Counted from the stretch's first letter, positions 8,381-17,556 are shown. The stretch is DNA of 22,624 nt from an uncultured Prevotellaceae bacterium (GCA_905210415.1 CAJLWM010000037.1:1-22624); one strand, 5' to 3'. Notes: a model not told the origin generated them from the letters alone. Numbers and translations: made by a program.

Positions 8381-8396
8381 GTTTTCACGTGGAACA
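8381..8396 (-). promoter_or_regulatory. parS: Second, imperfect parS-like site
   Basis: Read on the minus strand the site is TGTTCCACGTGAAAAC. Its first 14 bases equal the B. subtilis parS TGTTCCACGTGAAACA and the last two differ. It lies in non-coding DNA 4 kb from the perfect site at 4382-4397. parS sites usually occur in clusters, which supports function; the mismatch at one edge may weaken ParB binding. Confidence 0.6.
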
Positions 8397-8495
8397 TTGC
8401 AATCCGTTGGTCGCGACCTGGAATTATTTCGACGACCTTTGGATGAGCGAAAAATTTTCCGCGACGATGGTTGACACGATACACAGTTTCTTTCG

Positions 8496-8503
8496 TAACT
8501 TTG
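8496..8503 (+). promoter_or_regulatory. -7 box of the MATE gene promoter
   Basis: TAACTTTG fits TAnnTTTG exactly, 18 nt before the ATG at 8522. A TTG at 8471-8473 is 22 nt upstream, slightly longer than the usual spacing. This box sits inside an upstream-extended reading frame and argues for the ATG at 8522 as the true start. Confidence 0.55.
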
Positions 8504-8521
8504 CATACGATAAACAAAACT

Positions 8522-9946
8522 ATGGAACAAAATTCTAAAGACGCCCTACTCTCTCTGATTCGCGACGGCAAACCGATGACGCTGCGCCAACAACTCACGC
8601 TGACTGCCAAACTGAGTGCGCCCGCCATACTTGCCCAACTCTCGTCGTTTCTTATGCAATACATCGATGCCTCGATGCTCGGACGCCTCGGCGCCAACGA
8701 AGCCGCATCGGTGGGATTGGTGTCTACCACCATCTGGCTCTTTGGCGGATTGAGTTTCGCCTTCATCACCGGCTTCTCGGTGCAGGTGGCACACCGCATC
8801 GGCGCCAACGACAACGTGGGCGCTCGCCAAGTGCTTCGCCAAGCCATCACCACTGCCGCCATCTTCGCTGTGGCGCTTTCCGCCGTGGGCATGGCCATCA
8901 GTTTCCATCTGCCTCAATGGCTCGGCGGCGATAGCACCATCTGCCGCGATTCGTCGCTCTACTTTTTTGTTTACGCTGCCACCTATCCTTTCGTACAGAT
9001 ATTCTACCTATCCAGCAGCATGCTGCGATGCAGTGGCAACATGAAGATACCGAGCACCATGAGCATATTCATGGACGTGCTCGACATCATATTTAACTTC
9101 ATACTCATTTTCCCTACCCACCACTTCACCATCGGCGGCTTCTCGTTCACGCTGCCCGGCGCCGGACTGGGCGTGCTCGGAGCAGCCCTCGGCACATCCA
9201 TAGCCTTTGTCATCACGGGCGCAATAATGATGTGGTATCTGCTTCGCCACTCGCGCGAACTGAGCATCATCGGCGAGGAGGGCTCGTTCCGACCCACTGC
9301 TTCCATCCTGCGCAAGGCTTTCAAGATAAGCACACCTATGGGTATGGAGCGCACAGTGATGTGTGGTGCGCAGATTGCCACCACTGCCATCGTGGCGCCG
9401 TTGGGACCGATTTCCATCGCAGCCAACTCGTTTGGCATCACCGCCGAGAGCCTATGCTATATGCCGGGCTACGGCATATCGGACGCTGCCACCACACTCG
9501 TGGGACAGAGCATCGGCGCTCGTCGCAACGACCTCACCCGACGCTTCGCCGCCCTATCGCTACTGCTGGGTATGACCATCATGACGCTATCCGGAGCAGT
9601 GATGTATATTGCCGCTCCGCTGATGATGCAGACCATGACTCCTAATGCCGAAATCATTGCCCTCGGCAGCGAGATTCTGCGCATCGAGGCGTTTGCCGAA
9701 CCGATGTTTGCGGCCGCGATAGTGTGCTACGGCATCTTTGTTGGCGCAGGCGACACCCTCGTGCCTTGCATCATGAATTTCAGCAGCATCTGGCTGGTGC
9801 GCCTCACTCTGGCGCTCGCCTTGGCACCAAGCATGGGCCTCAAAGGCGTGTGGGTGGCAATGTGCATCGAACTCTGCTTCCGCGGCATGATATTCCTGGC
9901 ACGCCTGAAATGGGGCAATTGGCACACAGCAAAATCAAAGATCTAA
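8522..9946 (+). CDS. MATE-family multidrug/Na+ (H+) antiporter
   Basis: This 474-aa polytopic inner-membrane protein has the length and segment pattern of the MATE/DinF family (about 12 helices). It begins with the typical amphipathic lead (LRQQLTLTAKLSAPAILAQLSSFLMQYIDASMLGRLG) and has an internal two-fold architecture: APLGPISIAANSFGITAESLCYMPGYGISDAATTLVGQSIGA in the second half mirrors the N-terminal FITGFSVQVAHRIGA. Such proteins export drugs or metabolites using a cation gradient; the substrate is not predictable. A longer frame exists upstream (non-ATG start at 8471), but the promoter box at 8496-8503 favours ATG 8522. GC-rich third positions match neighbouring host genes. Confidence 0.92.
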   Translation: MEQNSKDALLSLIRDGKPMTLRQQLTLTAKLSAPAILAQLSSFLMQYIDASMLGRLGANEAASVGLVSTTIWLFGGLSFAFITGFSVQVAHRIGANDNVGARQVLRQAITTAAIFAVALSAVGMAISFHLPQWLGGDSTICRDSSLYFFVYAATYPFVQIFYLSSSMLRCSGNMKIPSTMSIFMDVLDIIFNFILIFPTHHFTIGGFSFTLPGAGLGVLGAALGTSIAFVITGAIMMWYLLRHSRELSIIGEEGSFRPTASILRKAFKISTPMGMERTVMCGAQIATTAIVAPLGPISIAANSFGITAESLCYMPGYGISDAATTLVGQSIGARRNDLTRRFAALSLLLGMTIMTLSGAVMYIAAPLMMQTMTPNAEIIALGSEILRIEAFAEPMFAAAIVCYGIFVGAGDTLVPCIMNFSSIWLVRLTLALALAPSMGLKGVWVAMCIELCFRGMIFLARLKWGNWHTAKSKI

Positions 9947-10114
9947 CCACCTATTTCCACATCTGTTTTTCTTCCCCCATTCTGTAATCAGGGCTTGACA
10001 AAATCTGCGCTTCTAAAATTCCGAAATCCATTCAAGCATATACGACCGAATTGGGTTAAACCTCCGCCCGCTTTTTCAGTCAAAATACCTACAGAACAAT
10101 AAATTCATAAAACT

Positions 10115-10816
10115 ATGAAAACAAACCACATCATCGAAGCAGCATTGCTTGCCCTGGGCATAGTGATACTGGGCGTGTGCATCAAATGGGGCGTTGACGA
10201 CTTCGTAAACAAAGACCGCCGCGTGACCGTGAAAGGACTCGCCGAAATGGAAGTGCCTGCCGACAAAGTGACATGGCCTATCGTATCTAAAGAGATTGGC
10301 AACGACCTGCCAAGCCTCTACACTAAGATTCGCACCACTAACGCCGCTATCATCGCCTACCTCAAAGCCGGCGGACTAACCGACGACGAGATTAGCGTGA
10401 ACGCGCCTGTAGTTATCGACCTCAACGCCGAGCGATACTCATCAAACCAGTCGAACTATCGCTACAACATCACATCAGTGATCACCGTTACGTCGGGCAA
10501 GGTTGATAAAGTGCGCTCGCTGCTCTCTCGACAGGGCGAACTGCTCAAAGACGGCATCGCCATCGTAAGCGGCGACTACGAAAACCCTATCCGCTACGAC
10601 TACACTTCGCTCAATAGCATCAAGGGCAAAATGATGGACGAAGCAATAGCAAACGCCAGCACAACAGCCAAGCAGTTTGCCGACGTGAGCCAAAGCCGAC
10701 TCGGACGCATTGAGAACGCCTCGCAAGGCCAAATCTCCATCGAAGACCGCGACGCCAACTCACCACACATCAAGCGCGTGCGCGTGGTCACCACCATCAC
10801 CTACACCCTCAACTAA
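10115..10816 (+). CDS. SIMPL (DUF541) domain envelope protein
   Basis: This 233-aa protein has one N-terminal hydrophobic segment (about residues 6-23) that serves as a membrane anchor or uncleaved signal. A SIMPL/DUF541 domain follows: VTVKGLAEMEVPADKVTWPI at the start, a helix with ADVSQSRLGRI near the end, and the terminal strand VRVVTTITYTLN. SIMPL proteins are periplasmic or surface proteins of poorly defined role (named after the mouse IRAK1-associated homologue). No obvious promoter box precedes it, and the 168-bp gap after the MATE gene holds no terminator I can defend, so read-through from the MATE gene is possible. Confidence 0.85.
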   Translation: MKTNHIIEAALLALGIVILGVCIKWGVDDFVNKDRRVTVKGLAEMEVPADKVTWPIVSKEIGNDLPSLYTKIRTTNAAIIAYLKAGGLTDDEISVNAPVVIDLNAERYSSNQSNYRYNITSVITVTSGKVDKVRSLLSRQGELLKDGIAIVSGDYENPIRYDYTSLNSIKGKMMDEAIANASTTAKQFADVSQSRLGRIENASQGQISIEDRDANSPHIKRVRVVTTITYTLN

Positions 10817-10852
10817 CGAGCCCCTAAAACACCGAAACAGCAATCCACACAT

Positions 10853-10880
10853 AGCCCCAGACGCCCCAGCGCCCGGGGCT
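10853..10880 (+). terminator. Weak GC-rich hairpin after the SIMPL gene
   Basis: AGCCCC (10853-10858) and GGGGCT (10875-10880) form a 6-bp stem over a long C-rich loop. There is no T-tract after it, so termination is uncertain. Confidence 0.35.
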
Positions 10881-10922
10881 TCTCGCATCCCCCCTCACAC
10901 ACGCAGCATCTCAGCCACATAC

Positions 10923-10955
10923 AAAAAAAACGAAACACCTTTTGAGGGGCGTTCC
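10923..10955 (-). terminator. tracrRNA terminator hairpin
   Basis: The stem pairs 10948-10955 with 10932-10939 (8 bp, two G-U wobbles) over an 8-nt loop. On the minus strand it is followed by CG and eight T (10923-10930). Confidence 0.85.
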
Positions 10956-11012
10956 GCTTTAAATGTTTTCACAACGGAATAATCCTTATTGTGAATTGCT
11001 TTCATTTTTGTA
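10923..11012 (-). ncRNA. tracrRNA: tracrRNA of the type II-C CRISPR-Cas9 system
   Basis: Read on the minus strand, the RNA is predicted to start near 11012, with an anti-repeat that pairs perfectly over 24 nt with the CRISPR repeat (plus-strand positions 10989-11012 equal repeat bases 2-25). The core follows with the nexus-like palindrome GGATTATTCC, then CGTTGTGAAAACATTT, then the terminator hairpin GGAACGCC/GGTGTTTC and eight T. Total length is about 90 nt. This layout and the AAGGATTATTCCGTTGTGAAAAC core are typical of Bacteroidetes II-C tracrRNAs as I remember them. It is divergent from cas9. Confidence 0.93.
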
Positions 11013-11015
11013 CTG

Positions 11016-11046
11016 CAAATCTAAGCACTTTTATCTATAAAACAAA
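11016..11046 (-). promoter_or_regulatory. tracrRNA promoter (TTTG-N19-TAGATTTG)
   Basis: On the minus strand a TTTG (11043-11046) is followed after exactly 19 nt by TAGATTTG (11016-11023), an exact match to the Bacteroidetes -33/-7 consensus. The implied start, about 4 nt downstream at 11012, is the first base that pairs with the CRISPR repeat. This independently supports both the promoter and the tracrRNA 5' end. Confidence 0.85.
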
Positions 11047-11085
11047 ATTTTAATGCAAAAAATTCATACTCTCTTGAAAATTTTA

Positions 11086-11093
11086 TAACTTTA
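11086..11093 (+). promoter_or_regulatory. Possible -7 box of cas9
   Basis: TAACTTTA matches 7 of 8 consensus positions and lies 40 nt before the cas9 ATG. No -33 TTTG is visible at the right spacing. It lies upstream of, and divergent from, the tracrRNA promoter. Low confidence. Confidence 0.3.
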
Positions 11094-11133
11094 CAAAAAT
11101 GATTAATCTATACATCTAAATACCCCAGATAGT

Positions 11134-14100
11134 ATGAAACGAATATTAGGATTAGACCTTGGCACAGCCAGCATCGGCTGGGCAGTTGTTAACCAAGCCA
11201 CCACTGATGAAGAACAGTCAAGCATCATCAAAGCTGGCGTGAGAGTAAACCCTCTTACCGTTGACGAAAAGAACAATTTCGAAACCGGCAAAAGCATCAC
11301 CACCAATGCCGACAGGACATTAAAACGAAGCATGCGCCGCAATCTGCAGCGTTACAAACTACGTCGCAATGCTCTATTGGATATCCTACGCAAAAACGGA
11401 TTTATAACCAACGACACCATATTATCAGAAAATGGCAATCACAGCACATTTGAAACCTACAGCCTGCGTGCTAAAGCAGCTACTGACGAGGTTACGCTTG
11501 AAGAATTTGCCCGAATTCTGCTTATGATAAACAAAAAGCGTGGTTATAAAAGCAGTCGTAAAGCAAAAAACGAAGAAGAAGGCTCGCTGATTGATGGTAT
11601 GGCTATCGCAAAATCTCTTTATGAAGAAGGTATCACTCCTGGCCAATTCACATTACGTTTGCTTGAAACAGGTAAGCGATATGTGCCATCTTTCTATCGT
11701 TCGGATTTAATCGCCGAACTCGATAAAATATGGAATTTTCAAAAGCAATTCTATCCAGAAGTGCTTACAGACAAATGCCGACATGACATCGCAGACAAAA
11801 GCAAAACAGCCACCTCAAAATACTTCTATGCTGCTTATCAAATAACCACAGCTTCTGTAAAGGATAAAAATCTACGACTAATCGCTTCATATAGTTGGCG
11901 CGTGAACGCTCTTTCCGAAAAGCTCAATCTCGACCAATTGGCTGCCGCAATATGCGATGTAAATGGCGCGATATCCAGTTCAAGTGGATACCTTGGGTCT
12001 ATCAGTGACCGTAGCAAGGAACTATTTTTCAACAAGCAGACCATTGGGCAATACCTCTACGACAACATACAGAAAGACCCTCATTATCGCATTAAAAATA
12101 ATGTGTTTTACCGCCAAGACTATCTTGACGAATTTGAAACCATTTGGGACACCCAAGCAACATATCACCGCGAACTTACCCCTGAATTAAAGAGTGATAT
12201 TCGCGACGTGGTGATATTCTACCAACGTAGATTGAAGTCCCAAAAATCTTTGATTTCTCTATGTGAATTTGAGCAAAGAAAAATCAAAGTGACCGAGGGA
12301 GATAAAGTGCGTGAGAAAATGGTGGGGTTGCGCGTAGCACCTAAATCTTCACCTCTGTTCCAAGAATTCAGAATTTGGCAGGCTATCAACAATATTACGA
12401 TATGCCACAATGACGACCCTCGTCCTCTAACAAACGACGAGCGCCAACTGCTTCACGACGAGCTATCTATCTGCGACAAAATTTCTTCCGCCCAGATACT
12501 AAAACTCTTTGGCCTTAAAAATCAAAAAGACGATGAATATAGTCTCAACTATAAGGAAATAAAAGGCAACACCACACAAGCCAGACTATTTGACGCTTTT
12601 GCTGAAGTGTATGAAATGACTGGACACGACGCAGAAAGCCTAAAAAAATTGCGTAGTGCTTCAGAAAGAATTGACACCTTAAAGCGTGTGTTTGAAGGAT
12701 TGGGATATAAAACAGATTATCTCACGCCTCCATCATACACCGACACCGAGTCAATGCAAAAAAGTGCCTTATACCGACTTTGGCACTTGCTATACTCCTA
12801 CGTTGACGACAAATCAACAACTGGCAATGAGAAACTGATTGCACACATTCAAGAAATCACAGGTTTTGAACGCAAAGAATATGCCGAGGTGATAGCAAAA
12901 ATAATGTTTGAGCAAGACTATGGTTCTCTGTCATCAAAAGCAATGCTTAAAATATTGCCATTTCTCCAACAAGGGCAAATCTATAGCGATGCTTGCCAAT
13001 CGGCAGGCTACCGCCATTCTGCAGCCTCTCTGACAAAAGAAGAAATAGCAAGCCGCCCTCTGAAAGGCAACCTCGAAATATTGCCTAAGGGTGCGCTACG
13101 CAATCCTGTGGTAGAGAAAATTCTCAATCAGATGATCAATGTGGTGAACGAATTGAATGCTCAATATGGCAAAATAGACGAAGCCACTGGCAATCACTAT
13201 TTTGATGAAATACACATTGAATTGGCTCGTGAATTGAAGAAATCGGCAGATGAACGTAAAAATGCCACTGAAGCAATTTCTAAAGCCACTAATGAAATGG
13301 AAAAGATACGCAAAAAGGTTTCCGAGCTCACAGGGTCAGACCACGTGAGCCGCAACGACATTATTCGCTATCGTCTTTATAAGGAATTGGCTGTTAACGA
13401 ATATAAAACCTTATATTCTAACACTTACATTCCAGAAGAAAAGATTTTCTCTGGAGATTTTGATATCGAGCACATCATACCTCAAGCAAAGTTGTTCGAT
13501 GACTCTTTCTCTAATAAGACCCTCGAAACTCGCGATATAAACCGAGAGAAAAGCAATCTCACGGCTTATGATTTCGTGCTTAATAAATACGGCAAGGAGT
13601 ACGCCGAACAGTATCTAACAAAGGTGAAAAAACATTTCGATAAGCCGGGCTCAAAAACAAAATATAGAAATCTTATCGCTCGTGAAGCAGATATCCCAAG
13701 CGACTTCATCAACCGTGACCTACGCGACTCGCAATACATCGCCAAAAAAGCAAAGGAAATGCTCTACGACATCACCCGCGTGGTGGTTTCAACCACCGGT
13801 AGCATCACCGATCGCCTACGCGATGATTGGCAACTTGTTGATGCTCTCAAAGAACTTAATTGGGACAAATATTCTCAACTTGGACTCACCGAGATATTTA
13901 CCAATCACAGCGGTCAACAGGTAAGACGAATCAAGGATTGGACCAAACGCAACGACCATCGCCACCACGCAATGGACGCTATCACCATCGCGTTCACCAA
14001 GCCAAGCCACATACAATATCTAAATAACCTCAATGCACGCAGCGACAAGGCAGGGACAATTTACGCCATAGAGCAGAAAGAATTGCACCGCGACGAGAAA

Positions 14101-15318
14101 GACAATCACTTGCGTTTCAACCCGCCATTTGAGGGTATACGCCACGAGGCTTTAAGACAATTAGATAATATACTTGTTTCGATAAAAGCCAAAAACAAAG
14201 TGGCTACCATCAACACCAATATCACCAAGAAAAAAGGTGGCACAAACAAGACCACGCAACTCACGCCACGCGGTCAACTACACAACGAAACTGTTTATGG
14301 AAAACGTCTTGTGGCAGTAGTTAAGACTGAGAAAGTGGGAAGCACATTCAATGCCGAAAAGATTGCCACTGTGTGCAGTCCAACCTATCGTGAGGCATTG
14401 CTTGCTCGTCTCGAAGCATTTGGAGGTGATGCAAAGAAAGCTTTCACTGGCACTAATTCTCTGGCTAAAAAGCCTCTGTATTTCAATGAGCAGCACACCG
14501 AGTGCGTGCCTGAGCAAGTGAAAACCAAGACTTTTGATGAAATATTCACCATTCGCAAGCCAATCACACCAGAACTAAAACTCGATAAAGTGGTTGACGA
14601 TGGTGTGAAACGTATTCTAAAGGCTCGTCTTGACGAATATGGTGGCGACGCAAAAAAAGCATTTGTCAACCTTGACAAGAACCCTATTTGGCTCAATGAA
14701 GCAAAAGGCATAAGCATAAAGTCTGTAGCGATTAAGGGCGTGAACGTGGCAACGCCACTGCATGAAAAGCGTGATAATAACGGCTTCGCTATCCTCACAG
14801 AGGATGGCAAGAACATCCCTACCGATTATGTGAGCACCAGCAACAATCATCACGTGGCTATCTTCATAGACGCTGACGGCAATTATCAAGAACATATAGT
14901 GTCGTTATTTGAAGCCGCAGCAAGCAAGAGTTTGGGACTTCCTGTAATTGACAAAAACTACAATAGCGATAAGGGATGGAATTTCCTTTTCACTCTCAAG
15001 CAAAACGAATATTTCGTATTCCCAGAATATGCGCTTGACGAAAATGGTAAACCTACAGATGTAATGACATTCAACCCTACGGAGATTGATTTGATTGACC
15101 CAAATATCTATTCTTTGGTAAGCAAGCATCTTTATCGTGTGCAAAAGTTCTCTACAAAAGATTATGTTTTCAGACATCACTTAGAGACACAAGTTGTTGA
15201 CAATAGCACCTTACGAGGCACAACTTGGAAACGAATTACCGCATTAAATAACCTAAAAAAGGTAGTCAAAGTGCGAGTTAATAATGTAGGTCAGATTGTA
15301 GCAATAGGCGAATATTAA
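11134..15318 (+). CDS. cas9: CRISPR-associated endonuclease Cas9, subtype II-C
   Basis: This is a dual-RNA-guided DNA endonuclease of 1394 aa. RuvC-I is at the N-terminus (GLDLGTASIGWA, D8). An arginine-rich bridge helix follows (NADRTLKRSMRRNLQRYKLRR). RuvC-II has E696 (IHIELAREL). The HNH domain reads DIEHIIPQ with H780, N794 and N803. RuvC-III has H945 and D948 (HHAMDAITIAF). All nuclease residues are intact, so both strand-cutting activities are expected. The residue before the HNH histidine is E779 where SpCas9 has D839; I recall this as common in Bacteroidetes Cas9. The C-terminal part holds two copies of an ARLxxxGGDAKKAF module (about 1091 and 1164). Codon use is more AT-rich than in flanking genes, which suggests acquisition by transfer. 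ATG 11134 gives the canonical MKRILGLDLGT start; cas1 follows 17 nt after the stop. Confidence 0.98.
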   Translation: MKRILGLDLGTASIGWAVVNQATTDEEQSSIIKAGVRVNPLTVDEKNNFETGKSITTNADRTLKRSMRRNLQRYKLRRNALLDILRKNGFITNDTILSENGNHSTFETYSLRAKAATDEVTLEEFARILLMINKKRGYKSSRKAKNEEEGSLIDGMAIAKSLYEEGITPGQFTLRLLETGKRYVPSFYRSDLIAELDKIWNFQKQFYPEVLTDKCRHDIADKSKTATSKYFYAAYQITTASVKDKNLRLIASYSWRVNALSEKLNLDQLAAAICDVNGAISSSSGYLGSISDRSKELFFNKQTIGQYLYDNIQKDPHYRIKNNVFYRQDYLDEFETIWDTQATYHRELTPELKSDIRDVVIFYQRRLKSQKSLISLCEFEQRKIKVTEGDKVREKMVGLRVAPKSSPLFQEFRIWQAINNITICHNDDPRPLTNDERQLLHDELSICDKISSAQILKLFGLKNQKDDEYSLNYKEIKGNTTQARLFDAFAEVYEMTGHDAESLKKLRSASERIDTLKRVFEGLGYKTDYLTPPSYTDTESMQKSALYRLWHLLYSYVDDKSTTGNEKLIAHIQEITGFERKEYAEVIAKIMFEQDYGSLSSKAMLKILPFLQQGQIYSDACQSAGYRHSAASLTKEEIASRPLKGNLEILPKGALRNPVVEKILNQMINVVNELNAQYGKIDEATGNHYFDEIHIELARELKKSADERKNATEAISKATNEMEKIRKKVSELTGSDHVSRNDIIRYRLYKELAVNEYKTLYSNTYIPEEKIFSGDFDIEHIIPQAKLFDDSFSNKTLETRDINREKSNLTAYDFVLNKYGKEYAEQYLTKVKKHFDKPGSKTKYRNLIAREADIPSDFINRDLRDSQYIAKKAKEMLYDITRVVVSTTGSITDRLRDDWQLVDALKELNWDKYSQLGLTEIFTNHSGQQVRRIKDWTKRNDHRHHAMDAITIAFTKPSHIQYLNNLNARSDKAGTIYAIEQKELHRDEKDNHLRFNPPFEGIRHEALRQLDNILVSIKAKNKVATINTNITKKKGGTNKTTQLTPRGQLHNETVYGKRLVAVVKTEKVGSTFNAEKIATVCSPTYREALLARLEAFGGDAKKAFTGTNSLAKKPLYFNEQHTECVPEQVKTKTFDEIFTIRKPITPELKLDKVVDDGVKRILKARLDEYGGDAKKAFVNLDKNPIWLNEAKGISIKSVAIKGVNVATPLHEKRDNNGFAILTEDGKNIPTDYVSTSNNHHVAIFIDADGNYQEHIVSLFEAAASKSLGLPVIDKNYNSDKGWNFLFTLKQNEYFVFPEYALDENGKPTDVMTFNPTEIDLIDPNIYSLVSKHLYRVQKFSTKDYVFRHHLETQVVDNSTLRGTTWKRITALNNLKKVVKVRVNNVGQIVAIGEY

Positions 15319-15335
15319 CCAGAAATACCATATTT

Positions 15336-16648
<1,313 letters not shown>

Positions 16649-16688
16649 GACATCATAACAATTCTATAAAATCACAATATGCTATAAT

Positions 16689-16718
16689 AAAAAATCTCGA
16701 CCAAAGCCGAGATTTTTT
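16689..16718. terminator. Bidirectional Rho-independent terminator between cas2 and the array
   Basis: A perfect 11-bp stem (AAAAAATCTCG paired with CGAGATTTTTT) has an 8-nt loop. The A-run and T-run make it a terminator on both strands. It can end the plus-strand cas operon and the minus-strand array transcripts, as expected for convergent units. Confidence 0.9.
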
Positions 16719-16793
16719 ATTTAAAAGCATCCTGAAAATTTATTTCTAATATGTATTATATCTTTCTATATATCAGAGAGATACAGGTATCGT
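16719..16793. other. AT-rich flank on the cas side of the array (candidate leader)
   Basis: These 75 bp lie between the terminator and the first repeat, are strongly AT-rich and have no ORF. They are downstream with respect to crRNA transcription, yet they adjoin the two repeats that look most recently copied. They are therefore a candidate integration leader, as argued in the findings. Confidence 0.45.
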
Positions 16794-16894
16794 GATGCTT
16801 TTGATAGTTCAAAGATACAAAAATGAAAGGCTATCGTTGGTTATTCTTACGCGTTTTCGATGCTTTTGATAGTTCAAAGATACAAAAATGAAAG
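16794..16894 (-). repeat. Two 36-bp truncated CRISPR repeats (16794-16829, 16859-16894)
   Basis: Both end at GAAAG and lack the last 11 plus-strand bases CAATTCACAAC of the 47-bp repeat. In crRNA sense the lost part is GTTGTGAATTG, the segment next to the guide that pairs with tracrRNA and also carries the -33 TTG. The spacings of 29 and 30 nt show that the 11 nt are deleted, not mutated. Confidence 0.9.
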
Positions 16895-17048
16895 CGGCTT
16901 GTGGGGCGTGGCCAATAGAAGTGGGATGCTTTTGATAGTTCAAAGATACAAAAATGAAAGCAATTCACAACATGTTGCTTTCTATAACACATCTTGTGTT
17001 AGATGCTTTTGATAGTTCAAAGATACAAAAATGAAAGCAATTCACAAC

Positions 17049-17155
17049 AACAGTTAATGCTAATCGTGCTGTTGCTGAGATGCTTTTGATAGTTCAAAGA
17101 TACAAAAATGAAAGCAATTCACAACAACAGTTAATGCTAATCGTGCTGTTGCTGA
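17049..17155 (-). repeat. Duplicated spacer unit
   Basis: Spacers 17049-17078 and 17126-17155 are identical over all 30 nt and flank the repeat 17079-17125, so one 77-bp repeat-spacer unit is tandemly duplicated. Confidence 0.97.
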
Positions 17156-17556
17156 GATGCTTTTGATAGTTCAAAGATACAAAAATGAAAGCAATTCACA
17201 ACAAGGTAGGATTCTTAAGCAAGAACTGGAGCGATGCTTTTGATAGTTCAAAGATACAAAAATGAAAGCAATTCACAACGAATTTACAACAATGGCTTCG
17301 TGAGAATGAGATGCTTTTGATAGTTCAAAGATACAAAAATGAAAGCAATTCACAACTCTTAATGTTAAACACATTTCCTATGACAAGATGCTTTTGATAG
17401 TTCAAAGATACAAAAATGAAAGCAATTCACAACAACCTATTAATGACATGCTTCCTTATGTCAGATGCTTTTGATAGTTCAAAGATACAAAAATGAAAGC
17501 AATTCACAACTACTAGATACATATGTTCACACAAGACTAAGATGCTTTTGATAGTT

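Larger units (their letters stand above)
8068..8521. other. 454-bp gene-free divergent intergenic region
   Basis: I see no credible ORF here. It is AT-rich near 8100-8290. It holds a -7-like box for the leftward gene (8128-8135), a 6-bp inverted repeat (GCTCAA/TTGAGC, 8349-8363), a second parS-like site (8381-8396) and the promoter of the rightward MATE gene. Confidence 0.6.

Noticed and set aside
8471..8521. Upstream extension of the MATE protein to a non-ATG start
   Set aside because: It would place the TAACTTTG promoter box inside the gene; the ATG at 8522 begins a typical MATE N-terminus.
8371..8898. A minus-strand open frame opposite the MATE gene
   Set aside because: It overlaps the confident MATE coding region and its promoter, and its residues show no family pattern.
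10989..11012. Plus-strand crRNA-like RNA from the anti-repeat that could guide Cas9 autoregulation
   Set aside because: The plus-strand version has lost its embedded -7 box, and no matching target near the cas9 promoter could be seen; tracrRNA on the minus strand explains the sequence.
16722..16730. AAAAGCATC left of the array as another repeat remnant
   Set aside because: It matches nine bases of the repeat end but in the opposite orientation and isolated; chance is sufficient in AT-rich DNA.
16759..16766. TATCTTTC as a plus-strand promoter reading the array antisense
   Set aside because: The last base departs from the consensus and there is no -33 TTTG at 19-21 nt.
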